Origin: a virus
DNA: 21,895 nt
Virus record (IMG/VR): IMGVR_UViG_3300028388_005514
Coordinates: 1-21,895 of that record
Strand: one strand, 5' to 3'
The position numbers and the translations under genes were made by a program. Positions within the stretch are counted from its first letter, which is position 1; every line of letters begins with the position of its first letter. Of this stretch, positions 15,174-20,923 are shown piece by piece. Under the pieces are notes generated by a model. It searched no databases and was not told the origin of the DNA. It saw only the letters and a list, made by a program, of their open reading frames with translations.

Positions 15174-15778
15174 AAATACTAAACTTATATGCAGGTATTG
15201 GAGGGAATAGAAAACTCTGGGGAGATGAACATGAAATAACTGCTGTAGAGATAGATGAAGAAATTGCAGGAGTATACAGATCATTCTTTCCAAAAGATAA
15301 AGTGGTAGTTGGTGATGCTCATCAATATCTATTAGACCATTATAAAGAGTTTGATTTTATTTGGAGTAGCCCTCCTTGTCCTTCACATTCAAGAATAAGG
15401 CAGTTTTCTGCAGTAGCAAGAGGGCAAAACAAACCTATTTACCCAGATATGACATTATATCAAGAGATTATTTTTTTAATGTATAACTTCGCAGGGAAAT
15501 GGGTTGTAGAAAATGTTATTAGTTATTATGAACCTTTAATAAAACCAAAAAAAATTGCATCTCATTTTTGGTGGAGTAATTTTCAGATACCTAATTTTGA
15601 AATGAAAACAAGAAAACACAATGCAAAAATAAAAGAATTAGCAGAGCATAAAGGTTTTAATTTAGATAAATTAAAAGGATTAGACAAAAGAAAAGTGCTA
15701 AGAAATTGTGTTGAACCAGAATTAGCAAAACATATATTAGAAGAATTAAAAAAACAAATCAAAGAGGAGAAGAATTGA
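15170..15778 (+). CDS. DNA (cytosine-5) methyltransferase, short viral form
   Basis: The 202-aa protein carries the core C5-methyltransferase motifs: motif I N-L-Y-A-G-I-G-G (5-12), the acidic V-E-I-D (26-29), G-D at 48-49, the catalytic S-P-P-C-P (67-71, C70) and E-N-V (114-116). The family is usually 300-400 aa. The target-recognition region here is very short and motifs VIII-X are not evident beyond a Lys-rich C-terminus. It would transfer methyl groups from S-adenosylmethionine to cytosine and may protect the viral genome from host restriction. No partner nuclease gene is next to it. Its start overlaps the previous stop (ATGA). Confidence 0.8.
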   Translation: MKILNLYAGIGGNRKLWGDEHEITAVEIDEEIAGVYRSFFPKDKVVVGDAHQYLLDHYKEFDFIWSSPPCPSHSRIRQFSAVARGQNKPIYPDMTLYQEIIFLMYNFAGKWVVENVISYYEPLIKPKKIASHFWWSNFQIPNFEMKTRKHNAKIKELAEHKGFNLDKLKGLDKRKVLRNCVEPELAKHILEELKKQIKEEKN

Positions 15779-15779
15779 T

Positions 15780-15980
15780 ATGAAAATAAATAAAGAAGAT
15801 TTTATTAAAATGGGCAGAAAAGAAAGAGAAGCTGAAATAATTGAGATAATTGAAGATTGTATTAAAAAAGAAAAAGGCTGTATGAAAGAAGATATACATG
15901 CAGAACAAATATTTGAACATCATTTTGCAATAGAAGCTATGGAAATAGTTTTAAATAAAATAAAGGAGAAAGAACAATGA
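15780..15980 (+). CDS. Small charged helical protein, GRKERE family copy 2
   Basis: The 66-aa helical protein shares M-G-R-K-E-R-E-x-E-I-I-E-I-I (residues 11-24) and the IKEKEQ ending with the 63-aa product at 14539, while the middle parts differ (here Cys/His-containing: DCIKKEKGCMKE). The Shine-Dalgarno site GAGGAG lies in the end of the methyltransferase gene. The function is unknown. Confidence 0.6.
   Translation: MKINKEDFIKMGRKEREAEIIEIIEDCIKKEKGCMKEDIHAEQIFEHHFAIEAMEIVLNKIKEKEQ
15963..15980 (+). repeat. Gene-junction repeat, copy 2
   Basis: AAGGAGAAAGAACAATGA, identical to 14713-14730, joins the second GRKERE gene to the 114-aa membrane protein gene through an ATGA overlap. Confidence 0.85.
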
Positions 15981-16321
15981 ATAAAAAGAAAATAAAGAAA
16001 ATAAAAATATCTTTAGATGTGGAAAAGTTAAAGCTTCTTATTACTTTTATTTGTTGTACAGCTGGCGTTATCTTTATTGGAATGGTATTCTATGAATTTC
16101 TTATTCCAGCCATAATCAGTATGCTTAATGCATTATTAGTTTTAGTAGATATGTGGAAATCTACTGACGATATTCATATAAGATTCTTTGGAGGATTAAT
16201 TTGGTTATATATAGGAATTAGAATCTGGGTTTTGATTGTTGAATTTCTAATCAAACTAGTATTGATTTGCGGAAAGGGATTCGGAAAGGTTATCAACCAA
16301 ATAAAGGAGAAAGAACAATGA
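15977..16321 (+). CDS. Small membrane protein, two to three helices, 114 aa
   Basis: A Lys-rich N-terminus (residues 1-11) precedes hydrophobic segments at about 20-41, 43-57 and 72-100, with an acidic loop WKSTDD between. The end is again NQIKEKEQ, supplied by a junction repeat. It overlaps both neighbours by ATGA. It could be an egress or host-envelope factor, but no family is recognised. Confidence 0.7.
   Translation: MNKKKIKKIKISLDVEKLKLLITFICCTAGVIFIGMVFYEFLIPAIISMLNALLVLVDMWKSTDDIHIRFFGGLIWLYIGIRIWVLIVEFLIKLVLICGKGFGKVINQIKEKEQ
16304..16321 (+). repeat. Gene-junction repeat, copy 3
   Basis: The third exact copy of AAGGAGAAAGAACAATGA. Upstream, the two bases before the AAGG differ between copies, so the exact match covers the gene end, the ribosome site and the start only. 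Confidence 0.85.
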
Positions 16322-16779
16322 AAATAAAACAACATGCAAAATCTATGAATAAAGTATATGACTTAGATGCAGATCTTAATCCTGAATGGGAAATGATCTC
16401 AGATAAAGAACTAAACGAATACTATATGAAGTGTGAAGAAGAATATAATGCTGAAATTAAATCACAGGAGGATAAACATACAATGGCAAACCTAAAAGAA
16501 ACTGCACAGGCATACGAGCCACCGCAAACTCTAAATATTGCTGACTTGGAAGTAGTATCTACTGACCTTGATGTCCAGATAAAGTCTGGGACTAATAAGG
16601 AAGGAGAAGACTTTGAGTATAATGTAGTAGAAGTAGAAGGCAAACAATATAGAATACCAAATTCTGTATTAACTGAACTTAAGACTATACTTGAAGAAAA
16701 ACCTGACTTACAGAAGTTTAGAGTAAAAAAGTCTGGACAAGGATTACAAACAAGGTACACAGTAGTACCTCTAGTATAA
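16318..16779 (+). CDS. Conserved-looking soluble protein with a probable internal start
   Basis: From the coupled ATG at 16318 the product is 153 aa: an acidic helical extension (1-55) then a beta-rich domain. An in-frame ATG at 16483 has AGGAGG (16466-16471) 11 nt upstream, better than the site of the outer start, and would give a 98-aa product holding only the beta-rich domain (pattern V-E-V-x-G-K-x-Y-R-I-P-x-S-V-L, then K-P-D-L-x-K-F-x-V-K, ending R-Y-T-V-V-P-L). Two products from one frame are likely, or the extension is a remnant gene fused in frame. The function is unknown. A small nucleic-acid-binding barrel is a guess. Confidence 0.65.
   Translation: MKIKQHAKSMNKVYDLDADLNPEWEMISDKELNEYYMKCEEEYNAEIKSQEDKHTMANLKETAQAYEPPQTLNIADLEVVSTDLDVQIKSGTNKEGEDFEYNVVEVEGKQYRIPNSVLTELKTILEEKPDLQKFRVKKSGQGLQTRYTVVPLV
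16466..16485 (+). promoter_or_regulatory. Internal Shine-Dalgarno site and second start
   Basis: AGGAGG at 16466-16471 is followed 11 nt later by the in-frame ATG at 16483-16485. It supports a 98-aa short form of the protein above. Confidence 0.6.
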
Positions 16780-16973
16780 TAGTCTTTGCAAAATCAAGAC
16801 ACGGGGAGGGAACGTTCTTAACAACTTATTGACTCATTTTCACCCCTCCCCAAATCATACTCACGCTTGTGAGGGGGCGTTTCATACACCATAAGTAGGA
16901 GGGAAATGGTTTTAATTACCTCTTTTAACCAGCCCTCCTTCCCTAATAAACAAGAATCACAAAACAAAATACA
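16780..16973 (+). other. Structured 194-bp non-coding region with three hairpins
   Basis: No gene is visible here. GGGGAGGG (16803-16810) can pair with CCCTCCCC (16844-16851). CTCAC-GCTT-GTGAG forms a perfect 5-bp hairpin with a 4-nt loop (16860-16873), followed by GGGGCG. GGAGGG plus TGGTT (16898-16911) pairs with AACCA plus CCCTCC (16927-16938). Three consecutive GC-rich stems in AT-rich DNA suggest a structured RNA, an origin, or a terminator pair. A possible TATA (CTAATAAAC, about 16943-16951) near the end would place a leaderless start at 16974. Confidence 0.5.
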
Positions 16974-17270
16974 ATGAAAACAAAACAACAACAACAAATC
17001 TGTACAAGAATTATAAATGAAAATATAAAAAGAGTTATGGCAAATGAATCATTGACTATATCTCTAAGAGAATTAAAATGTGATTGTAGATTTATGGATT
17101 TTTATAATCATTGGTGCGACGTAAAGTTTGGTTCTAGAAATAAACAGTACTATCAAAAACCAGAAGTAAAAGCTAGGATTAAGGAATACCATCAAAAACC
17201 AGAAGTAAAAGCTAAGGTTAAAGAATACAAGAAACAATACTATCAAAGTAGGAAGCAAAAAACAAAATGA
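16974..17270 (+). CDS. Small basic protein with 13-residue repeats
   Basis: The 98-aa protein has Lys/Gln-rich ends. A Cys-containing middle (KCDCRFMDFYNHWC, about 50-63) is followed by two near-identical 13-residue units, YQKPEVKAR-I-KEY and HQKPEVKAK-V-KEY, from a 39-nt tandem duplication. Similar KPEVKA-type repeat proteins are common in phage and DPANN sequences but have no assigned role. No Shine-Dalgarno site is present. It overlaps the next micropeptide gene by ATGA. Confidence 0.6.
   Translation: MKTKQQQQICTRIINENIKRVMANESLTISLRELKCDCRFMDFYNHWCDVKFGSRNKQYYQKPEVKARIKEYHQKPEVKAKVKEYKKQYYQSRKQKTK
17151..17228 (+). repeat. 39-nt tandem duplication in coding sequence
   Basis: Units 17151-17189 and 17190-17228 differ at only a few bases (unit 1 TATCAAAAACC..., unit 2 CATCAAAAACC...) and keep the frame, encoding the 13-residue repeat of the basic protein. 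Confidence 0.85.
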
Positions 17271-17416
17271 AAACAATAAACAAAATAATAATAATAGCTG
17301 CATTAATATTAATGATATTAGTAAGTATAATAATATTAAATCAACCACAGATGAATGTGGTTGTTGAAGATATACCTAGAACAATAATTAATATTAAACC
17401 AAATTGGACAAAATGA
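17267..17416 (+). CDS. Single-helix membrane-anchored small protein, 49 aa
   Basis: It starts at an ATG overlapping the previous TGA and ends at TGA 17414-17416, again overlapping the next ATG. Residues 1-6 are basic, and 7-24 are a strongly hydrophobic Ile/Leu helix. A short extracellular tail with VVVEDIP follows. The double ATGA overlap supports it as a real gene. Confidence 0.6.
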   Translation: MKTINKIIIIAALILMILVSIIILNQPQMNVVVEDIPRTIINIKPNWTK

Positions 17417-17595
17417 ATACAAGAAAACAATTAGAAGAAAAAATAGAATGGCATCTTAATAACATGCGTTATGAAGATCCAGACTCTGATAAATACGAAC
17501 TATCTCAATCAATAGTTAAATCTCTTTGTAGAGACTATCTTAAATTAACTGGAACACATTATAGAAAAAATGAAAGGAGGCTTAATGAAGAATGA
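17413..17595 (+). CDS. Small charged helical protein, 60 aa
   Basis: It starts at the ATG at 17413, which overlaps the micropeptide stop; a TTG nine bases earlier is in frame but unnecessary. It is rich in Glu, Lys, Arg and Asn with one Cys, with helices over most of its length. Its last codons contain AAAGGAGG (17572-17579), the ribosome site of the next gene. The function is unknown. Confidence 0.6.
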   Translation: MNTRKQLEEKIEWHLNNMRYEDPDSDKYELSQSIVKSLCRDYLKLTGTHYRKNERRLNEE

Positions 17596-18140
17596 AAAAA
17601 TACAAAGTTGAAATAACAGGCATCACTCCTTTGTTACATAATAAACCAGAAGAATATGGTTTTGATGTACAATGGGTAGAGAAACAAGCATCAACAGATT
17701 ATGAGCAAGAAGCTCTTAAAAAGTTGTATGTTGATTCAGATGGAAAAATCTATCAACCAGCTACGCACATAGATAGGGCTTTAATTGAGGCAGGAAAAAA
17801 GATTAAAGTTAAAGGGCAAGGTAAGGCAACTTACTCAAAACTATTTGGAAGCATGGTAAGTGTTGAAGAATTTGAAATTGTACACCAGAAACAAGATTAT
17901 GAGATTCATAAATGTCTTGTAGTAATTCCTTCAACTAAAGGAAGAATAATGAGATATAGACCAATGTTTAAAGATTGGGTTTTAGAATTTCATGTACAAG
18001 GAGAAGAAGAAATACCTGCAGATGTTATTAAAGAAGCATTTGAGATAGCAGGTAAATATGTGGGAATTGGAGATTGGAGACCTGAAAAGAAAGGTAAATT
18101 TGGAAAATTCCAAGTCACAAAATTCCAAGAAGTTAAATAA
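17592..18140 (+). CDS. Conserved-looking 182-aa soluble protein, virus-associated family
   Basis: It begins K-V-E-I-T-G-I-T-P-L-L (residues 5-15). It then has Y-Q-P-A-T-H-I-x-x-A-L-x-x-A (54-67), a Gly-rich basic K-G-Q-G-K (74-78), R-I-M-R-Y-R-P-M-F-x-x-W (118-129), and a C-terminal V-G-I-G-D-W-R-P with G-K-F-G-K-F. I recall this overall pattern from uncharacterised proteins of phages and archaeal viruses, but I cannot name a function. A ferredoxin-like/RAMP-type fold is speculation from the start motif and the Gly-rich end. Its strong ribosome site and place at the end of its operon, before a clear terminator, suggest steady expression. Confidence 0.7.
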   Translation: MKKYKVEITGITPLLHNKPEEYGFDVQWVEKQASTDYEQEALKKLYVDSDGKIYQPATHIDRALIEAGKKIKVKGQGKATYSKLFGSMVSVEEFEIVHQKQDYEIHKCLVVIPSTKGRIMRYRPMFKDWVLEFHVQGEEEIPADVIKEAFEIAGKYVGIGDWRPEKKGKFGKFQVTKFQEVK

Positions 18141-18149
18141 ATTATTCAC

Positions 18150-18178
18150 AGAGGGCATTAATTATTAGCCCTCTTTTC
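18150..18178 (+). terminator. Hairpin terminator after the 182-aa gene
   Basis: AGAGGGC (18150-18156) and GCCCTCT (18168-18174) form a perfect 7-bp stem with an 11-nt AT loop, and a short T run (TTTTC) follows. It lies 10 nt after the stop codon. Confidence 0.65.
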
Positions 18179-18186
18179 ATATTCAA

Positions 18187-18251
18187 GGTTTGGCAGGGCA
18201 TGGCAGGGCATGGCGAGGCGAGGCGTGGCGAGGCAAGGCAAGGCAAGGTAC
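18187..18251 (+). repeat. GGCNN pentamer array 1 (13 units)
   Basis: Thirteen consecutive 5-nt units, each beginning GG. Eleven read GGC followed by two variable bases, in the order AG, AT, AG, AT, GA, GA, GT, GA, AA, AA, AA. The ends are GGTTT and GGTAC. The invariant GG every five bases makes two-tier G-quadruplexes possible on the plus strand and in RNA. Confidence 0.9.
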
Positions 18252-18297
18252 ATCACAAATCATACCTCATATTCATTCTTCATGAATGATGCCTCAA
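18252..18297 (+). other. AT-rich spacer with hairpin between the two pentamer arrays
   Basis: Between the arrays, TCATTC (18273-18278) and GAATGA (18284-18289) form a 6-bp stem with a TTCAT loop, in otherwise unstructured AT-rich sequence. Easily melted DNA flanked by G-rich arrays is an arrangement known from replication origins. This is inference. Confidence 0.45.
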
Positions 18298-18392
18298 GGT
18301 TAGGCTCGGCGAGGCATGGCAGGGCCTGGCAGGGCATGGCGAGGCGAGGCGAGGCCGGGCAAGGCAGGGCATGGCGAGGCAAGGCAAGGAAG
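18298..18392 (+). repeat. GGCNN pentamer array 2 (19 units)
   Basis: Nineteen consecutive 5-nt units, seventeen of them GGCNN (TC, GA, AT, AG, CT, AG, AT, GA, GA, GA, CG, AA, AG, AT, GA, AA, AA), flanked by GGTTA and GGAAG. Unit order partly repeats that of array 1 (AG-AT-GA-GA and the AA-AA end), so the arrays are related by duplication with drift in the last two bases only. Confidence 0.9.
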
Positions 18393-18395
18393 TTA

Positions 18396-18412
18396 TCCTT
18401 TTTTCAAAAGGA
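18396..18412 (+). other. Short perfect hairpin after pentamer array 2
   Basis: TCCTTTT (18396-18402) and AAAAGGA (18406-18412) form a 7-bp stem with a TTC loop. It could end a transcript from either direction. Confidence 0.4.
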
Positions 18413-18467
18413 AAAAGCTTAAAATAAACAAAAACAAACAATTAACAGGAAAACATTACAGAAGAAA

Positions 18468-18650
18468 ATGAAACTACATGAATTAATGGCATACCACAGA
18501 CATAGAAAAGCATCACTCTTTCTACAAGATGTTTTAGAAAGACCAGAAACTTATGCTCCCGGAATAAGACAGAGAGCCATAGATGAATTTACAGAAGCCA
18601 CGGATAGTTATGATAAGATATTAAATACAGTGGAGGTAGATGAAAGATGA
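18468..18650 (+). CDS. Small soluble helical protein, 60 aa
   Basis: A His/Arg-rich N-terminal helix (HELMAYHRHRK, residues 4-14) is followed by two further predicted helices, with Pro/Gly turns near 27-33. It is the first gene after the pentamer arrays. Its end holds GGAGG (18632-18636) for the next start and overlaps it (ATGA). The function is unknown; binding to nearby DNA would fit its size and charge. Confidence 0.6.
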   Translation: MKLHELMAYHRHRKASLFLQDVLERPETYAPGIRQRAIDEFTEATDSYDKILNTVEVDER

Positions 18651-18730
18651 TGGAAGATATTATAATGATCTTTACAGGTTTTATGATAGGTTTTGCTACA
18701 GCTAAATGGACGGAGATAAAACATTATTAA
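18647..18730 (+). CDS. Membrane micropeptide, 27 aa
   Basis: The short frame starts at an ATG overlapping the previous TGA, with GGAGG 10 nt upstream, and ends at TAA 18728-18730, one base before the ATPase start. Met/Ile/Phe/Gly make up one hydrophobic segment (about residues 5-19), then AKWTEIKHY. The position between coupled genes supports translation. It could recruit the ATPase to the membrane, which is inference. Confidence 0.5.
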   Translation: MMEDIIMIFTGFMIGFATAKWTEIKHY

Positions 18731-18731
18731 A

Positions 18732-19607
18732 ATGGTAAAAGTAACAGACAAAGAATATTATTTAGATGGCTTTGCAAAACAAATAGGAGACCAAATAAGT
18801 AAAAGAGTAACTACAAGAAAACAAGACATCTTAGTTATCTTCAATGGACCTGAAGGTAGTGGTAAAACTAATGCTTCTTTTGCCATGGCATATTATGTTG
18901 CGTGGAAAACAGGAAGAAAGTTTGATCATAATAATGTCTTCTTTAATTTAGATGACATGATTAAGTTTGCAGGGAACAATGAAGACAAAATAATAGTTTG
19001 GGATGAAGCAGCACTAGGTGGACTTGCTTCTGATTGGACAAATGCTGCCCAGCGTAAGTTAAAAGCAATGCTAATGGTGTGTAGAAAGAAGAGGCATGTT
19101 TTCTTTTTTAATGTTCCTAGATTCTATAGATTATCTCCAGACATTATAGAACGTGCATTGTGTATGTTTCATATCTATGAAAATAAGGAGGAAGTGCCCG
19201 GTAACTTTATGTTCTATGGTAGGGATGCCCTAGAAGTGCTGTATATCAACTGGAAGGCTAGAAAATACGCTCAATATTGGAAGTTTAAGAAGGTACATGG
19301 TCACTTTACATATGTCATACCACAGATATTAGATGAAGACAAGTATGAGGCGGCAAAAGATAAGGCTATAATGGACTTAGCTAATGATAAGAAGGAAGAG
19401 AAGCCAAAAGAAGACAAAAGACTCCTTGCTTTAATTAATTTTTATAATCATTTTAGGCGTGAAGGGATCACTAACAAGAAATTATGCGAAATAGCATCTG
19501 TAGATGATTCTACCCTTAGGAAATGGGGGGTTTTGGTTGGGAAACAGGTTAAACTAAATAAAAACTCATTAGATTTGGATAGTACAGACTCTGAGGGGGC
19601 AGAATAG
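18732..19607 (+). CDS. P-loop ATPase with C-terminal HTH-like region (packaging or assembly type)
   Basis: Walker A is GPEGSGKT (residues 39-46) and Walker B is I-I-V-W-D-E (87-92, D91 and E92). A stretch R-K-K-R-H-V-F-F-F-N-V-P (118-129) follows in the place of a sensor strand, then L-S-P-D-I-I-E-R-A. This order is like the Zot-type/FtsK-HerA-like ATPases that small archaeal and filamentous viruses use for genome packaging or extrusion. Residues about 230-275 look like a winged HTH (I-T-N-K-K-L-C-E-I-A-x-V-D-D-S-T-L-R-K-W). The tail is acidic. At 291 aa it is a compact single-domain ATPase. It might instead be an initiator loader. Confidence 0.7.
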   Translation: MVKVTDKEYYLDGFAKQIGDQISKRVTTRKQDILVIFNGPEGSGKTNASFAMAYYVAWKTGRKFDHNNVFFNLDDMIKFAGNNEDKIIVWDEAALGGLASDWTNAAQRKLKAMLMVCRKKRHVFFFNVPRFYRLSPDIIERALCMFHIYENKEEVPGNFMFYGRDALEVLYINWKARKYAQYWKFKKVHGHFTYVIPQILDEDKYEAAKDKAIMDLANDKKEEKPKEDKRLLALINFYNHFRREGITNKKLCEIASVDDSTLRKWGVLVGKQVKLNKNSLDLDSTDSEGAE

Positions 19608-19633
19608 GTATTTAGAGCCTGTACTGTCCAAAT
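19573..19633. other. 15-bp inverted repeat across the ATPase stop codon
   Basis: ATTTGGATAGTACAG (19573-19587) pairs with CTGTACTGTCCAAAT (19619-19633), with one G-T wobble. Inside it, CTCT (19589-19592) can pair with AGAG (19614-19617). The first arm is coding. A nearby palindrome, CCAAATTTGG, covers 19628-19637. It could be a terminator stem or a crossover site for the serine recombinase encoded 1.3 kb away. Confidence 0.45.
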
Positions 19634-19662
19634 TTGGCTATTTCAGCCATTATTATAACAAA

Positions 19663-19818
19663 ATGCCAATGCCAAGACCTTGTGATAGATGTGGAAAAAG
19701 ATTTCAACCAGTGACTAGATATAATAAGCTGTGCTGGAAATGCAGAGCTGATGCACAAAAGATAGCTAGTATTAGTAGGGCTATGAAAAGAAAAGTTACT
19801 TTAAAGAAGTACCTCTGA
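19663..19818 (+). CDS. Small zinc-ribbon protein, 51 aa
   Basis: C7-x-x-C10 (PCDRCGKRF) and C24-x-x-C27 (LCWKC) form a standard four-Cys zinc ribbon, followed by a basic helix with Arg/Lys (residues 28-50). It starts at the ATG at 19663, with a second ATG two codons on, and ends at TGA 19816-19818. Its end overlaps the end of the convergent membrane protein gene by 23 nt. A DNA- or RNA-binding role is likely from the motif; the target is unknown. Confidence 0.65.
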   Translation: MPMPRPCDRCGKRFQPVTRYNKLCWKCRADAQKIASISRAMKRKVTLKKYL

Positions 19819-20029
19819 TATCTGTACCATTAAATTGAAAGAATAAATCTCCTACATGTATGGAACCATATGTCCTAGTCTTATAGTGGTCTTCATATTG
19901 CTTAGCTCCAAACGTTAATGGACTTGCATAACATTCATCTTGCATGCTAAAATATTCTCCTATAATATAACCTGCCGCAATAATCATTATACAAATAATG
20001 CAAAGTGATATCCATTCGTCTCGGTTCAT
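19796..20029 (-). CDS. Small membrane-anchored protein, 77 aa
   Basis: It starts at the ATG at 20029, overlapping the stop of the 227-aa gene (ATGA); the in-frame ATG at 20050 is inside that gene and is disfavoured. One hydrophobic helix with Cys and Ile (about residues 6-27) is followed by an extracellular domain of about 50 residues with Tyr, Gly and Thr and one N-G-T sequon. It is the last gene of the recombinase operon. No family was recognised. Confidence 0.7.
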   Translation of the reverse strand: MNRDEWISLCIICIMIIAAGYIIGEYFSMQDECYASPLTFGAKQYEDHYKTRTYGSIHVGDLFFQFNGTDIRGTSLK

Positions 20030-20709
20030 TGTATTCCAGAACTTGCACAAACCTTATCTGCATTACCCAATACTTGTTGAGCAAGTTGCATTGCTTTCTC
20101 AGAAGCAGCTGCAGCAGTTTGATTAGCTGATGCGACATCTCCAAATTTATCTATTAAGAACCACATACCAAATAACATTATAATAAGAAATATAGCATTC
20201 ATTATAATTGTACCATATTTCTCAAAAGCATTTTGTTTCTTATATCTATCTTGAATATTTTTTCTTATAGCTACATGCATATATCTCATATCTCTATCAA
20301 TAGGTTCAATATCTAACTCACCCTGTTTAGCATCTAAATCTCCTAAAGTAATATTATACCAATATCCATCCTGACCTATAGCAAACCAGAAAGTATTATT
20401 ATCCATCTTTCTACCATATGCAGTTCGATAACACTTAGATCTCTTTAGCCAAAGTATCTGTTCACCACCATCACCTACCTTAACTATCTTTGCAGTATCT
20501 TTTATTGTTCTTGTATATCTCTTTCCTCCAAGATTTTCATATACTTCAATTTTATATTTATACTTTCTATGGTCTAAATATACAAATGCAAAAATACCTA
20601 TTGTTGCAAGTATAACTATTATAAGAAAAGTTGTTAATAATGAACCACCCACATCTGGCATTGCAGGTAATGCAAATCCTCCAATTCCTAAATCATCAGT
20701 TATTGCCAT
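20026..20709 (-). CDS. Membrane protein with soluble middle domain, 227 aa
   Basis: A Gly/Pro-rich N-terminus (1-23) precedes membrane helix 1 (about 24-45). A basic cytoplasmic domain of about 110 residues follows, with paired aromatic strands (L-W-L-K-R, T-F-W-F-A-I-G-x-D-G-Y-W-Y). Membrane helix 2 spans about 164-187, and the tail is Ala/Gln-rich and helical with one Cys near the end. A GGAGGG site lies about 11 nt before the start. The shape, two helices bracketing a cytoplasmic domain, suits a virion-membrane or assembly platform protein. No homologue is recognised. Confidence 0.7.
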   Translation of the reverse strand: MAITDDLGIGGFALPAMPDVGGSLLTTFLIIVILATIGIFAFVYLDHRKYKYKIEVYENLGGKRYTRTIKDTAKIVKVGDGGEQILWLKRSKCYRTAYGRKMDNNTFWFAIGQDGYWYNITLGDLDAKQGELDIEPIDRDMRYMHVAIRKNIQDRYKKQNAFEKYGTIIMNAIFLIIMLFGMWFLIDKFGDVASANQTAAAASEKAMQLAQQVLGNADKVCASSGIQ

Positions 20710-20923
20710 GTCTATCTTTTCCCTCCTTTGGATGTGATTTATATAAATGATCTAAATAACACATCTCATGTATTATCACATTTTTGTTATCTAATTTGTC
20801 TACTTTTATGGGACACTTATTCCATGGATATACTGGTCTTCCACACATAATACATTTCTTAAATAAAACGGGCGTTTTTAGGTTAACCTTTTTGATAGGA
20901 TTTTTATGTGTAATCTTATTCAT
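20696..20923 (-). CDS. Small Cys/His-rich basic protein, 75 aa
   Basis: I start it at the ATG at 20923, which overlaps the end of the recombinase gene; the frame extends to 20962 but only inside that gene. After a basic N-terminus (K-x-P-I-K-K-V) come C-I-M-C-G, N-K-C-P and then H-E-M-C, spaced as a zinc-binding fold. Its stop overlaps the next gene by 14 nt. Since the recombinase beside it lacks a DNA-binding domain, this product might supply one. That is speculation from position. Confidence 0.6.
   Translation of the reverse strand: MNKITHKNPIKKVNLKTPVLFKKCIMCGRPVYPWNKCPIKVDKLDNKNVIIHEMCYLDHLYKSHPKEGKDRHGNN

Noticed and set aside
17073-17348. Minus-strand hydrophobic frame of 91 codons
   Set aside because: It is the antisense of an A-rich basic protein gene and a micropeptide; Leu/Phe richness is the expected shadow of Lys/Gln codons.
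17404-17413. TTG start for the 60-aa protein
   Set aside because: The ATG at 17413 overlaps the micropeptide stop in the usual ATGA way.
18187-18392. GGCNN arrays as a CRISPR array
   Set aside because: Units are 5 nt with no 25-40-nt spacers, and no cas gene is visible.
18210-18422. Open frame of about 70 codons rich in Ala, Arg and Gly
   Set aside because: It is a by-product of the GGCNN pentamer arrays, which contain no stop in this frame. It has no ribosome site, and composition follows the repeat rather than protein constraint.
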